Assembly: GCF_004765605.1 (NCBI RefSeq)
Contig: NZ_SRLC01000001.1
Span: 682,001 to 746,000, forward strand
Source: Hymenobacter aquaticus
GTDB taxonomy: Bacteria > Bacteroidota > Bacteroidia > Cytophagales > Hymenobacteraceae
Direction of reading: 5' to 3'
DNA: 64,000 nucleotides
Shown here: positions 44,201 to 52,828 of the stretch, one piece after another
Numbering within the stretch: position 1 is the first letter of the stretch
Layout of the letters: every line of letters begins with the position of its first letter
Position numbers and translations under genes: made by a program
The notes under the pieces: model-generated
Databases searched by the model: none
Seen by the model: the letters and a program-made list of their open reading frames with translations, nothing else
Told to the model about the DNA's origin: nothing

Positions 44201-44621
44201 GCAGGAGCAGGGCAACGAGGTCGGGGCCCGGTTCGAGCTGGATTTCCGGGCGGTACCGACCGTGCATTTCGTGCGGGCCAACCTGCAAAGTATCCTGTAC
44301 AATCTGCTCAGCAACTCCCTGAAATATGCCGCGCCTGGCCGCCCGCCCCGGGTCCGCATCTTCACCAGCCTGCTCGACGGCGTGCCGGTGCTGACCGTGG
44401 CCGACAACGGGCAGGGCATCGACTTGGAGCGGCACGGCACGGAGCTGTTCCAGCTGTTCCGGCGCTTTCACGAGGACGTGGAAGGCTCGGGTATGGGGTT
44501 GTACCTGGTCAACCGCATGGTGCAGCTCAACGGGGCCTGGCTCGAGGTCGACAGCACGGTGGGCGTCGGCTCCACCTTCCGGATCTTCTTCCGGAGCTAT
44601 GAAAATGTGCCTGACAAGTAG
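41250..44621 (+). CDS. Multi-PAS sensor histidine kinase
   Basis: 1123 aa, no TM segment or signal peptide, so it senses cytoplasmic signals. Starting with an N-terminal PAS region, it has about seven PAS modules. Four end in the PAC motif YRLRRHDG.Y.WQL (near residues 188, 451, 710 and 836) and two alternate PAS modules begin QILSQVPAHIATL and QILGQAPAILATV. The dimerisation/phosphoacceptor His is about residue 905 (YTASHDLRQPIDNMAGIFEE). The HATPase_c domain has NLLSNSLKYA (N box), VADNGQGIDL (G1) and GSGMGLYLVNRM (G2). No response regulator is adjacent, so it is an orphan. The PAS modules look internally duplicated. Confidence 0.93.
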   Translation: MLSPPDYQALFEALPDLHLALTPELIIVAASAGAARVAGRPLAALLGQAAPAALAGSALDVLPEALARVRARGAADEATSGGWYHRAWPVLGAAGEIRYFLYRAEAVRPAATPAVQTLLDTLPVVVWLSGPAGLAGSQCRGWLAYTGYGADQARDLGWLTAVHPDDQARARQCWTQALAEGREYALEYRLRRHDGAYRWQLVREVPTHDAAGHLVSWTGTMLDIQEQKEAQQRLADQDRHLQQILSQVPAHIATLLGPDHVYGFLNEKGNQLFGGNVRLGTPAALAVPALVTNGYIKLVDEVYRTGEPFRLSEMPLTQPPAPDGSVATLYFDGVFQPLTDEQGQTQGILVFGIDVTERVLAKQRTAELMEEIREQDAQFRTMVESVPLFVYITDAAGRMLYINPQRYAFTGQAPDPAFRHWQEALHPDDWRQLRADFIRGRKLGQAWSGEYRLRRHDGEYCWQLLRIVPLRRPDGTVTRWYGSSIDIDEQKRRQHQQRREDQRLRQILGQAPAILATVEGPDHRYAFFNDSHQQLLANRAELGQPLAALAPELVEQGFVARLDHVYQTGETFVGHEVPLQPLGQPECFLDLTLQALRDEQGAVAGVLTFAVDSTERVRARRSAGALAAEVSRRDMRLRRMTEALPAVSFICAADGTLEYLSPQWYHYTGQKSELTGRDIFTALVHPDDQPALRQALREVFSQGRPWDFEYRLRRHDGQYRWQLSRGVAEFDAEGQALRWYGTMVDNHEQKELQNELRRSEEKFRFMADSTPAIIWTGTPEGAIDYCNRPFLDYTGLRPADSMGPGWLQAVHPDDVATTAAHWQRSVSTGHEYEVQHRLRRHDGHYHWQLVRALPLRDAEGRILKWYGSSIDVQNQREMQQQLQARNEQLARTNTDLDNFVYTASHDLRQPIDNMAGIFEELTRTAYFRDPEAIKLITMFERALQQIHQTIHDLSDVVQLQRRHALVPAEAVALEPLTREVIGSMQEQGNEVGARFELDFRAVPTVHFVRANLQSILYNLLSNSLKYAAPGRPPRVRIFTSLLDGVPVLTVADNGQGIDLERHGTELFQLFRRFHEDVEGSGMGLYLVNRMVQLNGAWLEVDSTVGVGSTFRIFFRSYENVPDK

Positions 44622-44674
44622 CTGATCTGTAACTGCTTGTTCCTTTTAATAACAACCTTTGCTGTAAGCTGCTT

Positions 44675-45658
44675 ATGTCGCTCGTAAACACCATCGTCAT
44701 TTCCCGCCCCGGCGGCCCCGAAGTGCTGCTGCTCCAGCCGCAGCCCCGGCCCGTGCCCGCTCCGCACCAGGTGCTGGTCAAAGTCAGGGCCGCCGGCGTG
44801 AACCGCCCCGACGTGCTGCTGCGCCAGGGCAAGTACGGCGGGGCCGAGGACGTGACCGGGCTGGTGCCGGGCCTGGAGCTGGCCGGCACGGTGGAGGAGT
44901 GCGGCGCCGAGGTAATCCGCTGGCACCCCGGCGACGCGGTGTGCGCCCTGCTGCCGGCCGGGGCCTACGCCGAATATGCCGTGGTGGACGCCCGGCACTG
45001 CCTGCCCGTGCCCCCCGGCTGGACCATGACCCAGGCCGCCAGCTTGCCCGAAACCGTGTTTACCGTGTGGCACAACGTCTTTCAGCGCGGCGGGCTGCAG
45101 CCCGGCGAAACCCTGCTGGTGCACGGCGGCAGCAGCGGCATCGGCATCACCGCCATTCAGCTGGCTAAGGCCCTGGGCGCCGAGGTGCTGGCTACGGCCG
45201 GCTCCGAGGAGAAGTGCCGGGCCTGCCAGGAGCTGGGCGCTGCCCGCTGCGTCAACTACAAGGCCGAGGACTTTGCCGAGGCCTTCCGCACCACCGGGGC
45301 CGACGTGATTCTGGACATGATTGGCGGCGACTATATCCCGAAAAACCTGGGGCTGCTGCGCGACGATGGGCGGCTGGTGTTCATCAACGCCATGCGCGGG
45401 CCCACCGCCGAGTTCAACGCCCTGGACGTCATGCGCCGCCGCCTGACCATCACGGGCAGCACCCTGCGCCCCCGCAGCGCCGAGTTTAAGGCCGCCCTGG
45501 CCGCCGAGGTCGAAAAGCACGTGTGGCCCTTGCTGGCCGCCGGCAGCTTCCGGCCCGTCATTTACCGCACGTTTCCGCTGGCCGAAGCCGCGGCGGCCCA
45601 TCAGCTGATGGAAAGCAGCGAGCATATCGGCAAAATCGTGCTGGAAGTAGACGCCTGA
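44675..45658 (+). CDS. Zinc-independent MDR family oxidoreductase (quinone oxidoreductase-like)
   Basis: 327 aa, medium-chain dehydrogenase/reductase fold with N-terminal GroES-like domain (VKVRAAGVNRPDVLLRQGKY, PGLELAGTVEECG) and a Rossmann NADPH domain with LLVHGGSSGIGITAIQLAKA. Lacking the zinc-ligand cysteines of alcohol dehydrogenases, it belongs to the quinone oxidoreductase/PIG3 subgroup. Quinone reduction or enone detoxification is likely. It follows the kinase gene by ~50 nt but nothing shows functional linkage. Confidence 0.9.
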   Translation: MSLVNTIVISRPGGPEVLLLQPQPRPVPAPHQVLVKVRAAGVNRPDVLLRQGKYGGAEDVTGLVPGLELAGTVEECGAEVIRWHPGDAVCALLPAGAYAEYAVVDARHCLPVPPGWTMTQAASLPETVFTVWHNVFQRGGLQPGETLLVHGGSSGIGITAIQLAKALGAEVLATAGSEEKCRACQELGAARCVNYKAEDFAEAFRTTGADVILDMIGGDYIPKNLGLLRDDGRLVFINAMRGPTAEFNALDVMRRRLTITGSTLRPRSAEFKAALAAEVEKHVWPLLAAGSFRPVIYRTFPLAEAAAAHQLMESSEHIGKIVLEVDA

Positions 45659-45712
45659 ACCGGGTCTCTTGCGTTGCGGGAAGCCCGCCGTCAGATCGGT
45701 TAACCCGGCGAG

Positions 45713-46399
45713 TTACCTGGTGGCTCGTTGCAGATAGTACACCTGCAATTGCCGGCGAAGCTGGAAGCCCAGCCGCTGATAGAGGGCCAGTGCCCCGGTG
45801 TTGGTAGCCAGCACGTGCAGAAACGGCCGGTGGCCCGCCGCCTGCATTTCCCGCAGCAGTTGCCCGACCAGCAGGCCCGCGTAGCCTCTGCCCAGGTACT
45901 CGGGGTGGGTGCACACGGCGCTAACTTCCGCGTACGGCTCGGGGCGCAGCCGGTGCCCGGCCATAGCCACCAGCCGCGCCCCGTCGAAGATGCCGTAATA
46001 AGTGCCCAGCTCGATGGTGCGGGACCGGAACGGGCCGGGGTTGGTTAGCGCCGTCAGGGCCAGCATGGCCGGCACGTGCTGCTGGGTCAGGGGCCGCAGG
46101 ACCGGGCCCGGCTGGGGCGCGGGGGCGGGCCGGGAATACACCAGTTGCAGCAAATCTTTCTGGGCCAGCGGCTGCCAGGCATCGGTCAGGGGGAGCGGGC
46201 CGGGGGTGAAGAGCACCACCGGCTGGCCCGCCGGCACGAGGTCGAGCAGGCAGGTCAGGTCGGTGGCGCGGTTGTCCTGCAGGCCCGCCAGGGGCCCCAC
46301 TTCCGGCGGAAAGCACCGGGCCGACGCGCTGCCCAAGGCCAGGTGCTGGTTGCCGGTCGTCAGCGCGTGCCAAATCGGGTTGTCGAGAAGGTGTGCCAA
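45713..46399 (-). CDS. GNAT family N-acetyltransferase
   Basis: 228 aa from TTG 46399. The C-terminal half has the GNAT acetyl-CoA motif: AEVSAVCTHPEYLGRGYAGL (Q/RxxGxG/A seen as LGRGYAG), followed by FLHVLATNTGALALYQRLGF, the hallmark of the fold. The N-terminal part (MAHLLDNPIWHALTTGNQHL to VPAGQPVVLFTPGPLPL) is an additional segment that may form a second GNAT-like half. Substrate unknown. A weak -7 box (TACCTTCG, minus strand, 46424-46431) lies ~25 nt upstream. Confidence 0.85.
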   Translation of the reverse strand: MAHLLDNPIWHALTTGNQHLALGSASARCFPPEVGPLAGLQDNRATDLTCLLDLVPAGQPVVLFTPGPLPLTDAWQPLAQKDLLQLVYSRPAPAPQPGPVLRPLTQQHVPAMLALTALTNPGPFRSRTIELGTYYGIFDGARLVAMAGHRLRPEPYAEVSAVCTHPEYLGRGYAGLLVGQLLREMQAAGHRPFLHVLATNTGALALYQRLGFQLRRQLQVYYLQRATR

Positions 46400-46523
46400 G
46401 GCGTGTTGGGCGGCGGTATAGTGCGAAGGTACGCCAAACCGGGCTTTTGACTGCCTGTTTCGCCCCGTTTCGCCATGTCACAATTTCACCGAAAGTGACC
46501 TTGCCCGGGCCCCGCGGCCAAGC

Positions 46524-46603
46524 GAGTTTTGTGGCACCATTCTACTCTCCTTTCCACAACCTCCTTTACCACGAAGCCCCAGCCATCCGGCTGGGGCTTT
46601 TTT
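46524..46603 (+). ncRNA. Orphan promoter-terminator unit, candidate ~66-nt small RNA
   Basis: GAGTTTTG (46524-46531) differs from TAnnTTTG by one base, with CTTG 20 nt upstream (46500-46503). A strong terminator stem (AAGCCCCAGCC / GGCTGGGGCTT, loop ATCC, 46574-46599, then TTTT to 46603) ends the unit ~65 nt after the expected start. No protein gene lies between. The 5' part is unstructured and C/U-rich, with two CCTCC-like or CTCCTTT words (46547-46568). Neighbouring genes are both on the minus strand, so the terminator belongs to nothing else. Confidence 0.35.
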
Positions 46604-46857
46604 GGCGGTGCGGCGTGGTAGTCACAACGCATGCTGTGCGAAGCCGAGGAGCTACCCCCGCAAAACGCCCGCTGCCAGCTAGACCAGTCGCCACAAATCC
46701 GGGCTTCTCTCCATCGGCCCTGGGTGCCCGGCCCGTAGTTCCCACGCTACGGACCCGGCGACTGATTTGTAACGACTGATTAGTCTGGCAGCGGAAGCGC
46801 CGGGCCGGAAAATGGGCCGGGAGCCAACTCAACTAAGTAAAAGACGGGGCACAGGTT
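46604..46857. other. Gene-free stretch with a compound hairpin
   Basis: No gene found. Nested inverted repeats lie at 46693-46771: CCGTAG (46733-46738) pairs with CTACGG (46747-46752), GGGT with ACCC just outside, and ACAAAT with ATTTGT at the outer edge. This is the 3' side of susD on the minus strand; a role in ending or protecting the susCD transcript is possible. Not a tRNA. Confidence 0.4.
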
Positions 46858-48636
46858 CTACTGCAACGGGTCGAAAGCGCCGCCCCAGGTGTTGTTCTGC
46901 GCCATAGCCGGGTTGTTGTCGATGGCCGACTGCGGAATGGCGAAGAAGTAGTACTGCGGCTTCCAGTTGATGGCGTAGCGCGTATCGAGGCTCTTGAAGG
47001 CGATGGTGAAGTAGTTGGTGTACACCTGGTCGAGGTCGAGGTTGTCGCGGTTGGTGGCGAAGTCGGCCGGGGCGTTGCTTTTCAGGGTGATGGTCACGCC
47101 CTGCCGCCGCTTGCCGTTGAGCACGCTCTCAATCTTTTTCCAGCGCCGCAGGTCCCAGAACCGCTTGCCTTCGAAGGCCAGCTCAATCTGCCGCTCATAC
47201 AGGATGGCGTCGAACATCTGAGCCCGGCTCATGCCCGGGGCCAGGCCGTAGTTGCCGTCCCCAGCCTCGATGCCGGCCCGCTGCCGGATGGCTTTGAGCT
47301 GGGCGTAAGCCTCGGTGAGGTTGCCGGCCCCGCAGGCGCTTTCGGCCAGGTTCAGCAGCACCTCGGCGTAGCGGATTTCAATCCAGTCCATGCCCGAGAA
47401 CTGCACCTCGTTCACGCCCAGGGTGGGGCTCACGGCCTTGCGGGTGTAGAAGCCCGTGTTGCTGGCCTTGGGCTCCACCGTCGTCGAGCCTTTGAAGTAA
47501 GTCCAGATTTTCAGGCTGGAGTTGCCGTTCATGGGCCACACCGCGCCGTTGTAGGCAATGGTTTTGCCGAAGCGCGGGTCCCGGTTTTTGTAGAACAGCT
47601 GATCGGAGTAGGCGTACTTGGTCGATTCGCCGGGCTTCTTGCCGTCCAGCATCGGGAAGGCTTTCACCAGCTCCCAGGTGGGCTGATTGGAGCCGCCGGC
47701 CGTGCCGGTGTAGGAGGGACGCGTCTGGTTGTCGTAGCTGTTGCTTTTCTTGTTCGGGTCGGCGGTGGCGTTGTTGAAGCCCGTCACGAGCACGGCTTCC
47801 GGGTTGTTGATCTCCTGAAACCACAGCTGGTCGAAGGAGGCGTTCAGGCCGAAGCCGTTGGCGGAAAGTAGCGTTTTGGCCTGCTGGCTGGCCGTAAAGG
47901 CGGTCTGCCACTTGGCCACGTCGTCGTTGGGGTTGAACTGGGGACTGGCCGCGTACAGCAGGGCCCGGGCCTTGAAGGCCGCCGCGGCCCCTTTCGTGAC
48001 GCGGCCCCAGTCGCCGGAGTTGGTCCACTTGCCGGGCAGGTAGGCAATAGCCGTGTCCAAGTCGGCCACGATGCGCGAGAAAGTGGCGCTGGTCGTGTTG
48101 CGGGGCAGGTAGGCGGCCGCCTTGGCTTCCACGCCCACGGCGTCGAGCGGGTTGGTTACCAGCGGCACGCCGCCGTAGATGCGCACGAAGTCGAAGTAGC
48201 GCCAGGCCCGGAAGAACAGGGCCTGGGAGCGGAGCCGGTCCTTGGAATCCTTCGACAGCGGCGAGCGGTCCAGGGCCCGCAGGAAGGAGTTGATGGTGCG
48301 GACTTTGCCGTAGTTGTTATTGGCGGCCAGGGCCGTGCCGAAGTCCGTGACGGTGTTGATCTGCACGGTGCCTTCGAAGTAGACGCTTTCCCCGGCGGCT
48401 TCATCCGACAGGATGCTGGGGTTGGTGCTGCCCAGGCCCACGCCGCTCTGGCCAAACCAGGTGGGCAGGTTCTGGTCGTAGATGTAGCTCAGGTTCAGGG
48501 TGGCCAGCGACTCATCCTGGAAGATCAAATCTTCGCTGGCGGCGCTCAAATCCATTTTGTCCAGGGTGTCTTCGCAGCCGGCGAGGGCCAGCCAGGCGGT
48601 GCAGGCGAGCAGGGCGGTGAGGCGGGGGAATTTCAT
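46858..48636 (-). CDS. SusD-like glycan-binding lipoprotein (RagB/SusD)
   Basis: Surface lipoprotein that captures oligosaccharides and delivers them to the SusC channel. Start ATG 48636 (MKFPRLTALLACTAWLALAGC) gives 592 aa with the lipobox LAGC; ATG 48648 (MDELMKFP) is also possible. SusD hallmarks: the TPR-like helical frame (SQALFFRAWRYFDFVRIYGG), KARALLYAASPQFNP, RYAEVLLNLAESACGAGNLT, and the conserved C-terminal ALYERQIELAFEGKRFWDLR. It follows the SusC gene with a 15-nt gap. Confidence 0.94.
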   Translation of the reverse strand: MKFPRLTALLACTAWLALAGCEDTLDKMDLSAASEDLIFQDESLATLNLSYIYDQNLPTWFGQSGVGLGSTNPSILSDEAAGESVYFEGTVQINTVTDFGTALAANNNYGKVRTINSFLRALDRSPLSKDSKDRLRSQALFFRAWRYFDFVRIYGGVPLVTNPLDAVGVEAKAAAYLPRNTTSATFSRIVADLDTAIAYLPGKWTNSGDWGRVTKGAAAAFKARALLYAASPQFNPNDDVAKWQTAFTASQQAKTLLSANGFGLNASFDQLWFQEINNPEAVLVTGFNNATADPNKKSNSYDNQTRPSYTGTAGGSNQPTWELVKAFPMLDGKKPGESTKYAYSDQLFYKNRDPRFGKTIAYNGAVWPMNGNSSLKIWTYFKGSTTVEPKASNTGFYTRKAVSPTLGVNEVQFSGMDWIEIRYAEVLLNLAESACGAGNLTEAYAQLKAIRQRAGIEAGDGNYGLAPGMSRAQMFDAILYERQIELAFEGKRFWDLRRWKKIESVLNGKRRQGVTITLKSNAPADFATNRDNLDLDQVYTNYFTIAFKSLDTRYAINWKPQYYFFAIPQSAIDNNPAMAQNNTWGGAFDPLQ

Positions 48637-48651
48637 GAGTTCATCCAACGA

Positions 48652-51600
48652 TTAGAAGCCAACATTCAGACCCAGCGACAACGAACGGAGCGTGGGGTAG
48701 GCATCGTAGCTGCCCGAGTAGACTTTGTAGTTGTAGGGGTTGTAGAAACTGACGGCGTTGAGAGCGGTGGCGAATACTTTCACGCTGCTCATGCCCAGGC
48801 GGTTGGTGAGCGGGGTGGGCAGGCTGTAGGAAATCGTGGCGTTGCGGATGCCGGCCGACGTGGAGCTTTTAAACCAGAACTCCGAGGTGCGGTCGTAGCT
48901 GTTGCTGGTGAACGGGGCCGGGTACTTGGCGCCCTGGTTTTCCGGGGTCCAGTGGTCGGTCCAGAACTCGGGCCGGTTGGAGGTGGCGGTAGCAGCCTTG
49001 CGGGCGGCGCTTTCCACCGTGGCCTGGCCGCCGAAGGAAATGCCCATCGTGAGCTGAATGGTCAGGCCCTTGTAGGTGATGCTGGGGTTCACGCCCACGC
49101 CGTAGTGGTTCTGCTCCTTCTTGGTCAGGTAGGTCTGGTCGTCCTCGGTAATCTTGCCGTCGGGGGCGGTGTAGTTGCCCGAGGCGTCTTTGGGGCCGCG
49201 GATGTCCTGGTAGTAGAGCATGCCGGGCTTGGGCGCGTCGCCGAAGAGGGTGTAGCCTTTGTTGCTTTCCAGGAAGGCATCTACCTCGCCCTGGTTGCGG
49301 AACATGCCCAGGTAGCGGTAGCCCACCACGCCGCGGTCGGTGGAGCGGCCCGTGGGGTCGTCCCACTGCCCGATTTTGCCGCGCTCCACGTCGACCTTAA
49401 TCTGCTTGTTGTCGTTCCACGACAGGAACGTGTTCAGGCGGTAGGAGAAGTCGCCGCCGAGGTTGTCGCCGTAGCCCAGCGACACTTCGTAGCCGAAGCC
49501 GTCCACGGTCGAGAAGTTCTCGGAGGGCAGGGGCGCCCCGATCAGCAGCGGAGCCGAGGCCGAGAGGGCCGTGAGCATGTTGTAGCGGTGGTCGTAGAAG
49601 CCGTCGACCGTAAACGAGAGCTTGTTGTTGAGGAAGCGCGCGTCGAGGCCGGCGTTGTACTTGGTGTTGTCGTCCCAGCGGGCGGCGCGGTTGGCCAGCG
49701 CGTTGTTGGGCGTGGCCGTCAGGGAGCGGTCGGCGTTGCCGCCGAACACGGCGCCTTTGCCGGTTTCAATCTTGTAGTTTTCCTGCCAGTTGTAGGCGCG
49801 GGTGGCGTCGCCGCCGAGCATGCCCACCGAGCCGCGCAGCTTCAGGAAGTTCACCCGCTCACTGGCCGGGAAGAAGGACTCTTCCGACAGAATCCAGCCC
49901 GCCGACAGCGAGGGGAAGAAGCCCCAGCGGTATTCCGGGGCGAAGTTCGTGGAGCCGTCGTAGCGCATGGCCAACTCCAGCAGGTACTTGTTGGCGTAGC
50001 TGTAGTTGAGGCGGCCGGCGTAGGACAGAATGCCGGACTCGGTCTGGCTTTCGTAGGAATAGGTGGTGCCCGTGGCGAAGCGCACGTTGTCGAGGCCGCC
50101 GGGAATGGGGCTGGTTCTGTAGGTTTCGGCCTCGTCGAAGAAGGTTTCCGACTGCTCGAAGAAGGCAATGGCCGATATCAGGTGCTTGCCAAACTGCCGG
50201 TCGTAGTTCAGGTAGCCGTTCAGCTGGTAGCTGTTGGTGTAGCTGGGCACCAGGCGCACGATGTCGCCGTTGCTGAGGAAGTTCTGCTTGGTAACCGTGC
50301 CGCCGTAGATGTGCTTATGCTCGCCGAGCATGGAGAACTGGTACACCGGGAAGCGGGTGCCGTACTGCTTGCCGAAGTTGTTGTCCATCGTCTTGCTGAA
50401 CAGCACGCGGGCTTTCAGGCCCTTGATGAACGGCAGCTCATAGTCCAGGTTGGCCGTGATATTCAGGCCGGTGTTGCGCTGGGAGGTGTAGTTGTCCGAG
50501 TTCTGAATCTCGAAGAAGTGGAAGGAGTCGAAGCCCGTGCCGCTGGACAGCTGCACCGGCAGCCCGTTCACGTAGGGCTGGTTGAACATGGGCGTGTAAA
50601 GCAGGCCGCGCATGTCGTTTTCGGCGTTTTCGCCCCCCACCTTCAGGTAGTACATGCGCTTCTGGTACAGGTCGCCGCTGAGCGAGAGGCCGGCTTTCAG
50701 GCCCTTGGCCACCTGCACGTCGGTACTGGCCCGGAACGTCCACTTGTTGGCGTTGATGTTGTCGAAGTTGGCGTTCTGGTAGTTGTACGACAGGCCGGCG
50801 AAGTACGTCATCCGGTCGGTGCCGCCGCTCACGTTCAGGGCGTGGCGCGTCACGATGGCCGGCTTCCAGGCCGCTTTCAGCCAGTTGTAGTTGTTGTTGG
50901 CGAAGTACTGCAGCTCGTCGGGCGTGTAAATCGACGCGTCGGTGAGCGGGCGGCCCCGGTAGATGTTGTAGTCGTTCAGGTAGGTAGCCAGCTGCACGCC
51001 GTCCATCATGCTGGGCAGCCGCACGGCGTCGGCCTGGCCCACCGAGCCGCTGTAGGAAAACTTCGGCGGCCCTACTTTGCCCCGCTTGGTGGCCACTACC
51101 ACCACGCCCTGGTTGGAGCGGGCGCCGTAAATGGCCGCCGCCGCATCCTTCAGCACTGAAATGGCCTCCACTTCCGACTGGTCGAGCAGGTTGAAGTCTT
51201 CCTCCGTGCGCACCACGTTGTCAATCACGTAGAGCGGGCGGGTGGTGCCGCCGTCCTTGGTCAGCACAATCGGGTTGCGGACCGTAATCTGGCCTTTGTC
51301 GCCGGGGCGGCCGGTGCCGCCGCTCACGCTCACGCCGGGGTTCTGGCCCACCAGGGCCGTGGAGAGGCTACCCACCGGCAGCTCCTCAATGGCCTTCATG
51401 TTGACCGAGGCCACCGAGCCCGTCAGGCTTTCCTTGGTCTGGGTGCCGTAGCCCACTACCACCACCTCGTTCAGCTTCGAGGTTTCTTCCTGCAGCGTAA
51501 CCTCCAGCGTGGTGCGGCCCCCCACCGTTATTTCCTGCTTGGCAAAGCCGATGGAGCTGATGACCAGCACTTCGTTGCCGGTCGGCAGGTTGATGCGGAA

Positions 51601-51867
51601 CACGCCCTGGGCGTCGGTGGTGGTGCCGGTGGTGGTGCCCTTGAGCACCACGCTGGCGCCCGGAATGCCTTCCCCCTTGGCGTCGCGCACGGTGCCCGTG
51701 ATATTGAGGAAAACCGGGGTGGCTGCCGCTGGCTTAGCCGGTCGGGCCGGCAGGGCCGCGGTAGCCGGGGCGCCGGTGCCGAGCAATAATCCGACGAGCA
51801 GCGTGTAGGCCGCCCCGTGCCGCAAGGGGTGTGAGGGGGTAGGGAAGAGGGGTAGAAAACGAGTCAT
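48652..51867 (-). CDS. SusC-like TonB-dependent outer-membrane transporter
   Basis: 22-strand barrel importing oligosaccharides with TonB energy. Order of parts: signal/N-terminal region, a carboxypeptidase-regulatory-like domain (GTVRDAKGEGIPGASVVLKG ... VLVISSIGFAKQEITVG), the TonB-box region NEVVVVGYGTQTKESLTG, the plug (VGQNPGVSVSGGTGRPGD, LKDAAAAIYGARSNQGVVVV), and the barrel ending YNYKVYSGSYDAYPTLRSLS LGLNVGF. At 1071 aa it has the normal size. Substrate specificity is inferred from the neighbouring enzymes. Confidence 0.95.
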   Translation of the reverse strand: MTRFLPLFPTPSHPLRHGAAYTLLVGLLLGTGAPATAALPARPAKPAAATPVFLNITGTVRDAKGEGIPGASVVLKGTTTGTTTDAQGVFRINLPTGNEVLVISSIGFAKQEITVGGRTTLEVTLQEETSKLNEVVVVGYGTQTKESLTGSVASVNMKAIEELPVGSLSTALVGQNPGVSVSGGTGRPGDKGQITVRNPIVLTKDGGTTRPLYVIDNVVRTEEDFNLLDQSEVEAISVLKDAAAAIYGARSNQGVVVVATKRGKVGPPKFSYSGSVGQADAVRLPSMMDGVQLATYLNDYNIYRGRPLTDASIYTPDELQYFANNNYNWLKAAWKPAIVTRHALNVSGGTDRMTYFAGLSYNYQNANFDNINANKWTFRASTDVQVAKGLKAGLSLSGDLYQKRMYYLKVGGENAENDMRGLLYTPMFNQPYVNGLPVQLSSGTGFDSFHFFEIQNSDNYTSQRNTGLNITANLDYELPFIKGLKARVLFSKTMDNNFGKQYGTRFPVYQFSMLGEHKHIYGGTVTKQNFLSNGDIVRLVPSYTNSYQLNGYLNYDRQFGKHLISAIAFFEQSETFFDEAETYRTSPIPGGLDNVRFATGTTYSYESQTESGILSYAGRLNYSYANKYLLELAMRYDGSTNFAPEYRWGFFPSLSAGWILSEESFFPASERVNFLKLRGSVGMLGGDATRAYNWQENYKIETGKGAVFGGNADRSLTATPNNALANRAARWDDNTKYNAGLDARFLNNKLSFTVDGFYDHRYNMLTALSASAPLLIGAPLPSENFSTVDGFGYEVSLGYGDNLGGDFSYRLNTFLSWNDNKQIKVDVERGKIGQWDDPTGRSTDRGVVGYRYLGMFRNQGEVDAFLESNKGYTLFGDAPKPGMLYYQDIRGPKDASGNYTAPDGKITEDDQTYLTKKEQNHYGVGVNPSITYKGLTIQLTMGISFGGQATVESAARKAATATSNRPEFWTDHWTPENQGAKYPAPFTSNSYDRTSEFWFKSSTSAGIRNATISYSLPTPLTNRLGMSSVKVFATALNAVSFYNPYNYKVYSGSYDAYPTLRSLSLGLNVGF

Positions 51868-51914
51868 AGCAAAGATGTGGTGGGAAATGCTTGCTCAGAA
51901 GAAGGTGCGGAAAC

Positions 51915-52601
51915 TTACTTGCCGGCCTCGGCCTTTTCGCGGGCCAGGCGGGCCTGCCAGTCCTTGCCGGCCTGGTTCATGTCGATGCCGGCGGCCGAAA
52001 GGTAGTTGTTGATCTTGCCTTTGTACTTGCCAAACCAGGCGTGCTTTTGCTCCGAGGTGCCGGCGTCCATGGCCTTTTCGCGGGCTTCGGTCAGCCAGGC
52101 CAGGATCTGGGTTTTCTGCTCCTGGGTCAGGTCGGGCAGCATGTCCTGGTAGGCCCGCACCGTGATGGGCAGCACCCCGTAGGTCATGCCGTCCTTGACC
52201 TGCTCTACCTGGGCCACGCTCAGCTTCTGGCCTAGCCGGCGCAGGTACTTGGTGTGCAGCTTGGCCAGGGCCTGGTCGGTTTGGGCGTCGAGCTGCTTGA
52301 TTTCGGCTTCGGTGGCGGGCGTCTTGGGCTGGGCTTTCAGGGTGGCCAGCTGGGTTTTGCGCTGCTCGTGCACCTGGTTTAGCTGCCGGTACTGGTCGGC
52401 GATGATGTCGCGCACCTGGGTGGCTTTCTTGGCTTCCAGCGGCCCCAGCTTGTCGACAATCTTGGTGGCTCGCTCGGTGATGGTGCGCGTGTAGGCCGCC
52501 TCTTTGGATTCCGGGGCCGGCGTGGTTTGCGCGGCCGCCCAGCCGGCGGAAGTGGCTACCAGAAGTCCGGCCAACAGCAGCCGGGGAAGGGTAGAAGACA
52601 T
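51915..52601 (-). CDS. DUF3826 domain protein, exported
   Basis: 228 aa, signal peptide (MSSTLPRLLLAGLLVATSAG to AWAAAQ). Helical, with a coiled stretch (VHEQRKTQLATLKAQPKTP) and LTEAREKAMDAGTSEQKHAW FGKYKGKINNYL. I recall DUF3826 as recurring in pectin/rhamnogalacturonan PULs; the assignment is from memory and unverified. It lies directly upstream of the SusC gene in the same transcript direction. Biochemical role unknown. Confidence 0.75.
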   Translation of the reverse strand: MSSTLPRLLLAGLLVATSAGWAAAQTTPAPESKEAAYTRTITERATKIVDKLGPLEAKKATQVRDIIADQYRQLNQVHEQRKTQLATLKAQPKTPATEAEIKQLDAQTDQALAKLHTKYLRRLGQKLSVAQVEQVKDGMTYGVLPITVRAYQDMLPDLTQEQKTQILAWLTEAREKAMDAGTSEQKHAWFGKYKGKINNYLSAAGIDMNQAGKDWQARLAREKAEAGK

Positions 52602-52828
52602 GGGGTAGTGCGTAACTGCTTAAAGGTGAAGCAATTTATGCACTATCTAAAGAGCGTATCTACAGGTTTTAGCCAACTTATTATACAATCTTAGCATGTG
52701 GCCCCCGGCCGGGTGAGTGTTGGCTAACTCAGGCTGAGGTATTTAGCCCGCCATGCGGCCCTCAAACCGCCCGGCCGCACTTTCTGAGCGGCTTTTGCCG
52801 GGGGCAGCCCGTTGCACGGCGGGGCTGG

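Noticed and set aside
46600..46760. tRNA-like folds in the gap before susD
   Set aside because: No T-loop GGTTCGANTCC-type sequence or anticodon stem; only unconnected hairpins.
48952..51159. Plus-strand open frame of ~735 codons opposite the SusC gene
   Set aside because: Antisense to clear SusC signature blocks; Val/Gly/His-rich shadow composition.
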